A stretch of DNA of 64,000 nucleotides from Winogradskya humida (GTDB lineage: Bacteria > Actinomycetota > Actinomycetes > Mycobacteriales > Micromonosporaceae). The stretch covers positions 16,516 to 80,515 of the forward strand of contig NZ_BOMN01000106.1 in assembly GCF_016862215.1 (NCBI RefSeq). The letters run 5' to 3'. The notes under the pieces are model-generated. The model was given only the letters and a program-made list of their open reading frames with translations, was not told the DNA's origin and searched no databases. Below are positions 25,636 through 32,991 of this stretch, one piece after another (the first letter of the stretch is position 1; every line of letters begins with the position of its first letter). The position numbers and the translations under genes were made by a program.

Positions 25636-25668
25636 AACGGGGACGGCCCTGATCGGGCCGTCCCCGTT
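25636..25668 (+). terminator. Hairpin terminator of the M4 protease gene
   Basis: A perfect 14-bp stem (AACGGGGACGGCCC) has a 5-base loop, ends in GTTACATT, and lies 37 bases after the protease stop. It sits only 11 bases before the ATG of the next gene, so that gene must be transcribed from a promoter within or right after the hairpin. TACATT 7 bases before the ATG would suit a leaderless start. Confidence 0.8.
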
Positions 25669-25679
25669 ACATTCGATCC

Positions 25680-27305
25680 ATGAGCCAGTCCACCCATGAC
25701 GTTGTGAACCAGCCGCCCCCGCTGGTGGGCCACGACATCGCCGCCGACCCGGCGCTGCTGGGCGCGGTCGAGCGCGAGGGTGCCGGGTGGGCCACCGGCG
25801 ACCTGCACCGGCTGGGCAAGCTCGGCGGCCAGGAGGAGCCGCGGCGCTGGGCCGAGGAGGCCAACCGGCACGAGCCGCGGCTGCTCACCCACGACCGCTA
25901 CGGTCACCGGGTCGACGAGGTCGACTTCCACCCGTCGTGGCACCGGCTGATGGAGGTCGCCGTCGGCGAGGGGCTGGCCGGTTCGCCGTGGGGTGACGAC
26001 CGGCCCGGGGCACACGTCGCGCGGGCGGCGGGGCTGTTCGTGTGGAGCCAGGTCGAGGCCGGGCACTCCTGCCCGATCTCCATGACCTATGCCGTGGTGC
26101 CCGCGCTGCGCCACAACGCCGAGCTCGCGGCCACGTTCGAGCCGCTGCTCACCAGCCGCGTCTACGATCCGGGGCTGCGGACCCCGGCGGTCAAGCGCGG
26201 GCTGCTGGCCGGCATGGGGATGACGGAGAAACAGGGCGGCTCCGACGTCCGCGCCAACTCCACCACCGCGACCCGCGTGGCGGACGGCACCTACCGCCTC
26301 CGTGGGCACAAGTGGTTCACGAGCGCCCCCATGTGCGACCTGTTCCTGGTGCTCGCCCAGGCGCCCGCCGGGTTGTCGTGCTTCCTGGTCCCGCGGGTGC
26401 TGCCCGACGGCAGCCGCAACACGTTCCGGATCCAGCGGCTCAAGGACAAGCTCGGCAACCGCAGCAACGCGAGCAGCGAGCCCGAGTTCGACGACACCGT
26501 GGCGTGGCTGGTGGGCGACGAGGGTCAGGGCGTGCGCACGATCATCGAGATGGTGGCGATGACCCGGCTCGACTGCGTGACCGGTTCGGCGTCCGGGATG
26601 CGGGCGGCGCTGGTCCAGGCGGTGCATCACGCGCGGCACCGCTCGGCGTTCGGCGGCCCGCTGATCACCAAGCCGCTGATGAGCGCCGTGCTGGCGGACC
26701 TGGCGGTGGAGAGCGAGGCGGCGACGGTGCTGGCTCTGCGGCTGGCGGGGGCCGTCGATCGAGGTGTACGAGGTGACGACGCCGAACGGGCCTTCAGCCG
26801 GCTCGCCGTGGCGGTCGGTAAGTACTGGGTGTGCAAGCGCCAGCCCGCGGTGGTCGGCGAGGCCCTGGAGTGTCTCGGCGGCAACGGGTACGTCGAGGAG
26901 TCCGGTCTCCCCCGGCTCTACCGCGACGCCCCGCTCAACTCGATCTGGGAGGGCTCCGGCAACGTCCAGGCCCTCGACGCGCTCCGGGCGCTGCGCCGCG
27001 ACCCGCGCAGCCTGGAGGCCTACCGCGCGGAGATCGGCCTCGCCGCGGGCGCCGACCGCCGCCTCGACGACGCAGCGGCCGGCCTGACCACGCTGCTCGG
27101 CACCGCGGACGAGTCCCAGGCCCGGCGGATCGTCGAGCGCCTCGCCCTCGTCCTGCAGGGCGCGCTGCTGGTCCGGCACGCCCCGAACGACGTCGCCGAC
27201 GCGTTCTGCGGCTCCCGGCTGGGCGGCGACGGCGGCCTGACGTTCGGCGTCCTACCACCCGGCACGGACACCGCCGCCATCGTCGACCGGGCGCTCCCCT
27301 CATAG
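25680..27305 (+). CDS. aidB: AidB-type acyl-CoA dehydrogenase
   Basis: 541 residues, the length of the AidB branch rather than the usual 380-400 of acyl-CoA dehydrogenases. N-terminal THDVVNQPPPLVGHDI is the AidB hallmark. The FAD-binding middle domain has MGMTEKQGGSDVRANST and HKWFTSAPMCDLFLVLAQ. The helical C-domain has LECLGGNGYVEESGLPRLYRD and PLNSIWEGSGNVQALD. AidB is induced in the alkylation response and protects DNA, with weak isovaleryl-CoA dehydrogenase activity. There is no ribosome site, so the message is probably leaderless. The last six bases overlap the convergent epimerase gene. Confidence 0.93.
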   Translation: MSQSTHDVVNQPPPLVGHDIAADPALLGAVEREGAGWATGDLHRLGKLGGQEEPRRWAEEANRHEPRLLTHDRYGHRVDEVDFHPSWHRLMEVAVGEGLAGSPWGDDRPGAHVARAAGLFVWSQVEAGHSCPISMTYAVVPALRHNAELAATFEPLLTSRVYDPGLRTPAVKRGLLAGMGMTEKQGGSDVRANSTTATRVADGTYRLRGHKWFTSAPMCDLFLVLAQAPAGLSCFLVPRVLPDGSRNTFRIQRLKDKLGNRSNASSEPEFDDTVAWLVGDEGQGVRTIIEMVAMTRLDCVTGSASGMRAALVQAVHHARHRSAFGGPLITKPLMSAVLADLAVESEAATVLALRLAGAVDRGVRGDDAERAFSRLAVAVGKYWVCKRQPAVVGEALECLGGNGYVEESGLPRLYRDAPLNSIWEGSGNVQALDALRALRRDPRSLEAYRAEIGLAAGADRRLDDAAAGLTTLLGTADESQARRIVERLALVLQGALLVRHAPNDVADAFCGSRLGGDGGLTFGVLPPGTDTAAIVDRALPS

Positions 27306-28235
27306 CTCGTAGCGGCCTGCGGCGATGTCCTCGGTGAGGGTGGGGTGGGTGGGTTGCCAGTGCAGGCTCTGCTGGGTGAGGTCGCTGGAGGCGAGGTTGT
27401 CGATCGTGACCAGCGTCGCGAGGTAGCCGAAGTGGTCGCCCGCTGCGGCGGCCGGGATGCTGGTCGCGGGGAGGCCCAGGTGGCGGCCGATGGCCTCGGC
27501 GATCTCGCGGAACGGCACACCCTCCTCCCCCACGGCGTGCAGACGCGAGCCGGCCGGGGCGGATTCGACGGCGAGGCGGAAGAGGCGGGCCGCGTCGAGG
27601 CGGTGCACGGCCGGCCAGTGGTTGCCGCCGTCGCCGACGTAGGCCGAGACGCCCCTGGCCCGGGCAGTGGCGATCAGGGTCGCGGCGAAACCCTTACGGT
27701 CGCCTTCGCCGTGCACGGTCGGGGCCAGGCGGACCACCGACGACCGCACGCCGTGAGCGCCGAGCCCGAGCACCGCGAGCTCGTTCGGGATCCGCACGCG
27801 CAGCATCCGGGAGGGCTCCAGGCCGACCGCCGCCGCGATGGAGCCGGGATCGGCCGCGTCCAGCTCCGTCCCGAGCCTGCCCGGTGGCAACGCCAGCGTG
27901 CCGGAGGCGACCACGAGCGGCTTCCCGGTTCCCTTGAGTGCACCGCCGATCGCCTCGACCGCCCGGTATTCGGCGCGGGCCGACGCGGCCCGGTCCGACC
28001 CGCCGGTGATACTCGCGAACGCCGCGTGCACCACGCCGTCGGCCTTCATCGCGCCCGCCCGCAGACTGTCCCGATCCTCGAGGCTCCCCCGGTGCACCTC
28101 GACCCCGGGCAGCGTCAGGGCTTCGGCGGCGGGTTCGGTGCGGGCGAGGGCGAGGATGTCGTGGCCGGCGGTGAGGAGTTCGCGGGTGACGGCGGAGCCG
28201 ATGTAGCCGGTGGCTCCGGTGACGAAGATTCGCAT
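27300..28235 (-). CDS. NAD(P)-dependent epimerase/dehydratase-family reductase
   Basis: 311 residues. Extended-SDR start RIFVTGATGYIGSAV with the glycine motif at residues 8-14, then LARTEPAAEAL, HAAFASITG, and a late KGFAATLIATARARGVSAYVGDG shared with actinobacterial isoflavone-reductase/epimerase-like proteins. The classical YxxxK is not obvious, which fits the atypical members. The substrate is unknown. ATG 28235 is chosen over an ATG three codons up. It is divergent from the LysR at 28327 (91 bp apart), its probable regulator. Confidence 0.86.
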   Translation of the reverse strand: MRIFVTGATGYIGSAVTRELLTAGHDILALARTEPAAEALTLPGVEVHRGSLEDRDSLRAGAMKADGVVHAAFASITGGSDRAASARAEYRAVEAIGGALKGTGKPLVVASGTLALPPGRLGTELDAADPGSIAAAVGLEPSRMLRVRIPNELAVLGLGAHGVRSSVVRLAPTVHGEGDRKGFAATLIATARARGVSAYVGDGGNHWPAVHRLDAARLFRLAVESAPAGSRLHAVGEEGVPFREIAEAIGRHLGLPATSIPAAAAGDHFGYLATLVTIDNLASSDLTQQSLHWQPTHPTLTEDIAAGRYEL

Positions 28236-28326
28236 GGTCAGCACGGTAGGGACGGGTGCCGGGCGGCGTCCAAGACCTGGTTGCGGTCACGTGATGCGCG
28301 ATGGCTATCACGGGTACGGTGGGCGC

Positions 28327-29250
28327 GTGGCGGATCTCGACCTGCGGCTCGTGCGGTACTTCACCGTGCTGGCGGAGCACGGCAACTTCCATCGCGCCGC
28401 GGACGCCCTGCACCTGGCGCAGCCGTCGCTGAGCCGGCAGATCCAGCGGCTCGAGGTGGTGCTCGGGGTGCGGCTGCTGGAACGGTCGCGGCAGGGCAGC
28501 AACCTCACCGAGGCGGGCCGGGTGTTCCTGCCGCAGGCCCAGGAACTGCTGCGCACGGCCCGGCAAGCAGCGGCGACGACCCGGGCCGCCGTCCGGGCAG
28601 GCGACCTGACGATCGGCTGGACCGGGGATCTCCCGGTGACGGGGCTGGTGCGGGAGTTGCGGGAGCGGCACGCAGCCATCGGCGTGCGCACCCGGCACCT
28701 CACCGCCGGCGAGGTGCAGCCGGCCCTGGCGGAACACCACGCCGACGCCGTGCTCACCCGCGAGCCGTTCCCCGGCGGGGAGCTGACCGTGACGCCGCTC
28801 TTCGACGAGCCCCGGATGCTCCTGATGCCGGTCACGCACCGGCTGGCCGGGCGCCGGACGGTCACCCTCGACGACTTCGCCCGGGAGCCGCTCGTGCGCT
28901 ACGACGACCCGGTGTACGACGCGTTCTGGCGGATCGACCCGCGGCCGGACGGGGGCCGGGCACCCGGCGGCCCGCTCGCCACCACGGCGTGGGACAAGCT
29001 CGAGCTCGTCGCGGGCGGCCAGGCACTCGCCCTGACCCCGGCACCCGCCACGCCGCGCCCCGACCTCGTCGCGATCCCCGTCGAGGGAATCCCGCCGTGC
29101 CGCGTCGTGCTCGCCACCCGGGCCACGGACCACCGGCCGGTCATCTCCCACCTGCGCGCCCTGGCCGTCGAACTGCTCGGACAGGCCGCCGCACCGGGAA
29201 GCCTGATCAACGCACGGCAGGGAGAACCGACCGCCCGCGCCGGCATCTGA
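28327..29250 (+). CDS. LysR-family regulator
   Basis: 307 residues from GTG 28327 (MADLDLRLVRYFTVLAEHGN). The winged helix reads FHRAADALHLAQPSLSRQIQRLE, and the effector domain follows (GDLTIGWTGDLPVTGLVRELRE, LFDEPRMLLMPVTHRLAG). An in-frame ATG at 28294 is possible but adds a residue stretch unlike the family. It is divergent from the epimerase-like gene, the usual target arrangement. A weak 7-bp stem (GTGAGGG with CCCTCAC, 29266-29301) lies downstream and may act as a terminator. Confidence 0.88.
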   Translation: MADLDLRLVRYFTVLAEHGNFHRAADALHLAQPSLSRQIQRLEVVLGVRLLERSRQGSNLTEAGRVFLPQAQELLRTARQAAATTRAAVRAGDLTIGWTGDLPVTGLVRELRERHAAIGVRTRHLTAGEVQPALAEHHADAVLTREPFPGGELTVTPLFDEPRMLLMPVTHRLAGRRTVTLDDFAREPLVRYDDPVYDAFWRIDPRPDGGRAPGGPLATTAWDKLELVAGGQALALTPAPATPRPDLVAIPVEGIPPCRVVLATRATDHRPVISHLRALAVELLGQAAAPGSLINARQGEPTARAGI

Positions 29251-29496
29251 CGGCTTCGATACGGCGTGAGGGCCGAGCGACCGCGCGCGAGCGACCCTCA
29301 CCCGATTCAGGTTCCGAACCCTGAACAGTGGATCACTACTACACAATGTCTGTTTTGCGGCTTTCGCAGCCATCGGGGTGAGGCGGTCCAGTCCTTGCGC
29401 TGAGATGGTCCCCGCCGCCCGGCGCCGGTCAGCGGAGGTGAAACGCGTACCCGGCTCCTCCTACGCGCCAAGCGCACAGCCGCGCCACTGCGGAAG

Positions 29497-30189
29497 GTGT
29501 TCGTCCAACTACCCCAGTCCGCTCAGACGCGACCCGGGATGCTGGCCCCGTTCGTCACCGCCGGCGACCTACGCGGCCTACGCGCCTACCTAATGATCGT
29601 CGCGGCCAGCAGCGCCACGAACGAGCAGGACACCTGGACCACCGAACTGGACAGCCTGGTCTGGGCCCGGCTGTTCGACGCCCACAAGGATGCGGAGTCC
29701 GCGGCCGCCCGGACCGCAGCCTGGCGCACCATGACCCGGCTCAAGGACAAAGGCCTGATCGACTGCACCCGCACCAAGGGCAGCCGCAACATCGCCGTCA
29801 CGCTGCTGCGCGAAGACGGAACCAGGCAGCCATACTCCCGACCGGGCCTGGCCGATAAGGACGCGTACCTGCAACTGCCGATCGGATTCTGGGCAAAGGG
29901 CCACGACGAGAAGATCAACCTCCCCGGGTTGGCGATGCTGCTGGCCATCTGCGCCGAGCGCCGCTGGGCCGCCTTCCCCGCCGAACACATGCCGACCTGG
30001 TACGGCTGGTCGGCCGACACCACCCTGCGCGGACTGAAGAACCTGCGCGAGCTCGGCCTGGTCGAGCAGCGCGAACGCTACAAACGAGCAGAACTGACCG
30101 CCCCTGGCTCCACCATGTTCTACGAGTACCGCCACGTCCGGGCGATGCGCCCGTCGACCAGGGCCCGGCCTGCAGGAGCGACAGCGTGA
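29497..30189 (+). CDS. Winged-helix protein of mobile-element type, unknown function
   Basis: 230 residues from a GTG. The start is uncertain because the frame is open further up without a better codon. The middle part resembles the winged-helix/replication-initiator-like proteins of actinobacterial plasmids and integrative elements (LRGLRAYLMIVAASSATNEQDTW, WRTMTRLKDKGLIDCTR, LPIGFWAKGHDEKINLPGLAMLL, LRGLKNLRELGLVEQRERYKR): two helix-turn-helix-like units separated by a wing. It is followed with a GTGA overlap by a 55-residue protein. No other element genes (integrase, transfer) are nearby, so this may be an isolated leftover. Confidence 0.65.
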   Translation: MFVQLPQSAQTRPGMLAPFVTAGDLRGLRAYLMIVAASSATNEQDTWTTELDSLVWARLFDAHKDAESAAARTAAWRTMTRLKDKGLIDCTRTKGSRNIAVTLLREDGTRQPYSRPGLADKDAYLQLPIGFWAKGHDEKINLPGLAMLLAICAERRWAAFPAEHMPTWYGWSADTTLRGLKNLRELGLVEQRERYKRAELTAPGSTMFYEYRHVRAMRPSTRARPAGATA

Positions 30190-30353
30190 GCGCGAAGAAC
30201 CCCACCCCGGACAGTGGCCCGGAACGTGAACCCGTCCTGCGTGTGCAGCTCACGGTCCCGCGATCGGTGTGCTGGATGCTGGCCGGCGCCCTACTCGGCA
30301 ACCTCAACGACCTCGGCCCCATATTTCAGGCTCTCGAGCAGCTGACGCGATAA
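30186..30353 (+). CDS. Small protein coupled to the winged-helix gene
   Basis: 55 residues from a GTG overlapping the previous stop (GTGA). Sequence features: a polar N-terminus, then a compact hydrophobic part (VLRVQLTVPRSVCWMLAGAL, LGPIFQALEQLTR). No family is recognised. The translational coupling and codon bias argue that it is real and acts with the upstream protein. Confidence 0.5.
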   Translation: MSAKNPTPDSGPEREPVLRVQLTVPRSVCWMLAGALLGNLNDLGPIFQALEQLTR

Positions 30354-30688
30354 ACAGCTCCGACAACTACGGGGGCGCCGGAACGGCGGAGGGGTGGCCG
30401 CATGACACGGACACCGGCCAGGACCCGGTGATAGCTGCACACCAATCAGTGGGCCGGGCCGTCGTGGCCAGGCCGGAACAGGCGCTACGAGTGGTGGCCG
30501 CCGTCGTGGTTCTGACACCTGGGTACTGCACCGGCTGCGCCGGCTCGCCCTCGAAAGTCCTCCCGGGTGGGTGAAAGAGGCGGGAAGAGCAGCGGGCGCG
30601 CGACAGGAGAGAAGAGCTGCCAGGCGCGCTCGCAGCGGCCAGAGCTGTCGGGCGGGCGGAATGAGGCTGAGCGGGTGGATTAGTCGGG
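30354..30688. other. Intergenic region upstream of the GGDEF-EAL pair
   Basis: About 335 bp. Several short frames overlap but none has a consistent start, ribosome site and codon bias. Possible remnant coding near 30520-30680 in the frame reading HRLRRLALESPPGWVKE is not convincing. The region must contain the promoter for the two receptors. Confidence 0.35.
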
Positions 30689-32989
30689 GTGAAGGTCAAG
30701 AGAGGCTCAGTTGGGGGCCGGGGCTGCCGATGGCATGTCGTGCGGAAGGGAACTGCTGACCGGGTGGTCGGGGCGTGGGTGATCGTGGGGCTGCTGGTCA
30801 GCGTCGCGTATCCGTTCCTGCGTGACGGGACTCCTGTGGCGGCTGTTTTCTACAACTCGTTCACCGTGGCGACGCTGGGGGCGATCGTGGCCGGGGTGCG
30901 GCGGAACCGGCCCGTTCAGCGGGTGGGGTGGTACGTGTTCGCCGGGGCGGTGGGGCTGCGGTTGTGCGGCGATGTGACGTACGAGATCTATCGGCAGGTT
31001 TTGCATCTTTCGCCTTTTCCGTCCCTTGCTGATGCGTTCTATCTTGGCGCGTTCCCGCTGCTCGTGGCCGGGACGTTGCTGGTGGCGCGGGGGCGGCTCG
31101 GGCGGGACTGGGCGGGGATTCTCGACGCGGCCATCATCTCCGGTGGGTTGAGCCTGGTGTGGTGGGTGTTCGTGATCGCGCCGATGGCGGCGGATGCGTC
31201 GAGCCCGCTGCTGCAGCGGGTGATCGGGGCGGCGTACCCGGCGCTGGATCTGCTTCTGATCGCTCTGGTCGCGCAGCTGGTGATCCGGTCGGGGCGGCTG
31301 ACGGTGAGCCTCGGGCTGCTGACCGTGGGCATGGTGGCGTTGCTCGTGTCCGACGTGCTGTTCCAGTTCATGCCGACGTTCGCGCCCGAGTTCGAGGGTG
31401 TGGTGGCGGTCGGGTGGCTGATCTCCAACACGATGTGGGGGGCCGCAGCGCTGGACCGCTCGTCGCGGGCGCCGGCGCCGCAGCCGGAGTTGCAGGCCCG
31501 GGGCACCACGGCCACGCTCGGGCGTACCCGGCTGGCGTTGCTCGCCGCCTGCACGCTGCTGGTTCCGGCGGTGCTGTTCGTGCAGGGGCTGATGATCGGG
31601 CCGGGGAAGCTGAACTGGCTCGCGATCGGCGTCGGGGCCGTCGTCCTGTTCCTGCTGGTCCTCGCCCGGACGGCGGGGTTCGTGGCGCAGGTGCAGCGGC
31701 AGGCGGGGCAGCTGGAGGAGCTCGCGTTGTGTGACGCGCTCACCGGGCTGCCCAACCGGCGGGTGTTCGAGGAGCGGCTCGCCGGGTCGGTGGCCGCGGG
31801 CAACGCGCAGGTGGCGATCCTCGACCTCGACGGGTTCAAGGACGTGAACGACCGGCTGGGGCACGCGGTCGGTGACCGGCTGCTGGCCGTGGTCGCTAAG
31901 CGGCTCGCCGGGGCGTTGCGGGAGGACGACCTGGTGGCGCGGATGGGCGGCGACGAGTTCGCAGTACTGCTGGGGGCTGGGAGCCCGGGTGCGATGACCG
32001 GGATCGTCGAGCGGCTCGCCGCCGCGCTGCGCAAGCCGGTCGAGGCCGGTGGGCACGAACTGCTGATCGGTGCCAGCATCGGCAGCGCGGACGGCGCCGG
32101 GACCCGGGACGCGGGCGAGGTGCTGCGGCGGGCCGACATCGCCATGTACGCCGCGAAGGCGGCCGGTGGCGGGCGGCACCGCGGGTACAGCGACGACCTG
32201 GACGCGCGGGCCGGTGAGCAGGCAAAACTCGGTGCGGAGATCCGGGCCGCACTGGATCTGGGACAGTTCCGGGTGGTGTACCAGCCGATCGTGTCGCTGC
32301 CGGACGGGCGGATCGTGTCCGTGGAGGCGCTCGTGCGCTGGGAGCACCCGGAGCGCGGGCTCATCAGCCCCGCCGAGTTCATCCCGGTCGCCGAGCAGAA
32401 CGGGCTCATCGTGGAGCTGGGTGCGTGGATTCTGCGTACGGCGTGCTCGCAAGCGGTTGTCTGGCGTAACGAGTTCGGCGAGGCCGGGCCGCAGCGGATG
32501 TCGGTCAACGTCTCCGCCCGGCAGCTGGCCGAGCCGGGCTTCACCGCGCTGGTCGCCGAGGTGCTGGCCTGGACCGGGCTCGCCGCGCACCAGCTGATCG
32601 TGGAGGTCACCGAGACCGCTGTCTTCGGCGGCGGGCTCGCGGTGCAGGCCGTCAAGGACCTGCACGAGCTCGGGGTGAAGATCGCGCTGGACGACTTCGG
32701 CACCGGGCACTCGTCGCTCGGGCTGCTGCAGACCGTGCCGGTGGACATCCTCAAGGTCGACAAGTCGTTCGTCGACACCATCACCATGGCCGGGCGGCAC
32801 GCCGTCATCGCCACCGCGCTGATCCAGGTCAGCAGCGGGCTCGGGCTGATGGCCGTCGCCGAGGGCGTGGAGACCGCCGAGCAGGCCGCCGAGTTGTACC
32901 GGCTCGGCTACCGGCTGGCACAGGGTTACCACTTCGGCCGGCCGGTCGCCGAACCCGACTTCCTCGGCACCCGCGTCGCGGTGGGCTGA
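30689..32989 (+). CDS. Membrane-bound GGDEF-EAL protein (first of tandem pair)
   Basis: 766 residues; the GTG start is uncertain and may be some 17 codons later. The N-terminal third has about eight to ten membrane segments (MASE-like sensor, no PAS domain). The diguanylate cyclase domain has MGGDEF near residue 419, with an RxxD product-inhibition site (REDD) five residues before it. The phosphodiesterase domain has EALVRW near 544, NVSARQ, EVTETA, DDFGTG, KVDKSFV, AEGVET and GYHFGRP, so all metal and general-base residues are present. Both activities on cyclic di-GMP are possible. It is followed after two bases by a paralogue of the same layout, forming a receptor pair probably made from one message. 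Confidence 0.9.
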   Translation: MKVKRGSVGGRGCRWHVVRKGTADRVVGAWVIVGLLVSVAYPFLRDGTPVAAVFYNSFTVATLGAIVAGVRRNRPVQRVGWYVFAGAVGLRLCGDVTYEIYRQVLHLSPFPSLADAFYLGAFPLLVAGTLLVARGRLGRDWAGILDAAIISGGLSLVWWVFVIAPMAADASSPLLQRVIGAAYPALDLLLIALVAQLVIRSGRLTVSLGLLTVGMVALLVSDVLFQFMPTFAPEFEGVVAVGWLISNTMWGAAALDRSSRAPAPQPELQARGTTATLGRTRLALLAACTLLVPAVLFVQGLMIGPGKLNWLAIGVGAVVLFLLVLARTAGFVAQVQRQAGQLEELALCDALTGLPNRRVFEERLAGSVAAGNAQVAILDLDGFKDVNDRLGHAVGDRLLAVVAKRLAGALREDDLVARMGGDEFAVLLGAGSPGAMTGIVERLAAALRKPVEAGGHELLIGASIGSADGAGTRDAGEVLRRADIAMYAAKAAGGGRHRGYSDDLDARAGEQAKLGAEIRAALDLGQFRVVYQPIVSLPDGRIVSVEALVRWEHPERGLISPAEFIPVAEQNGLIVELGAWILRTACSQAVVWRNEFGEAGPQRMSVNVSARQLAEPGFTALVAEVLAWTGLAAHQLIVEVTETAVFGGGLAVQAVKDLHELGVKIALDDFGTGHSSLGLLQTVPVDILKVDKSFVDTITMAGRHAVIATALIQVSSGLGLMAVAEGVETAEQAAELYRLGYRLAQGYHFGRPVAEPDFLGTRVAVG

Positions 32990-32991
32990 CC

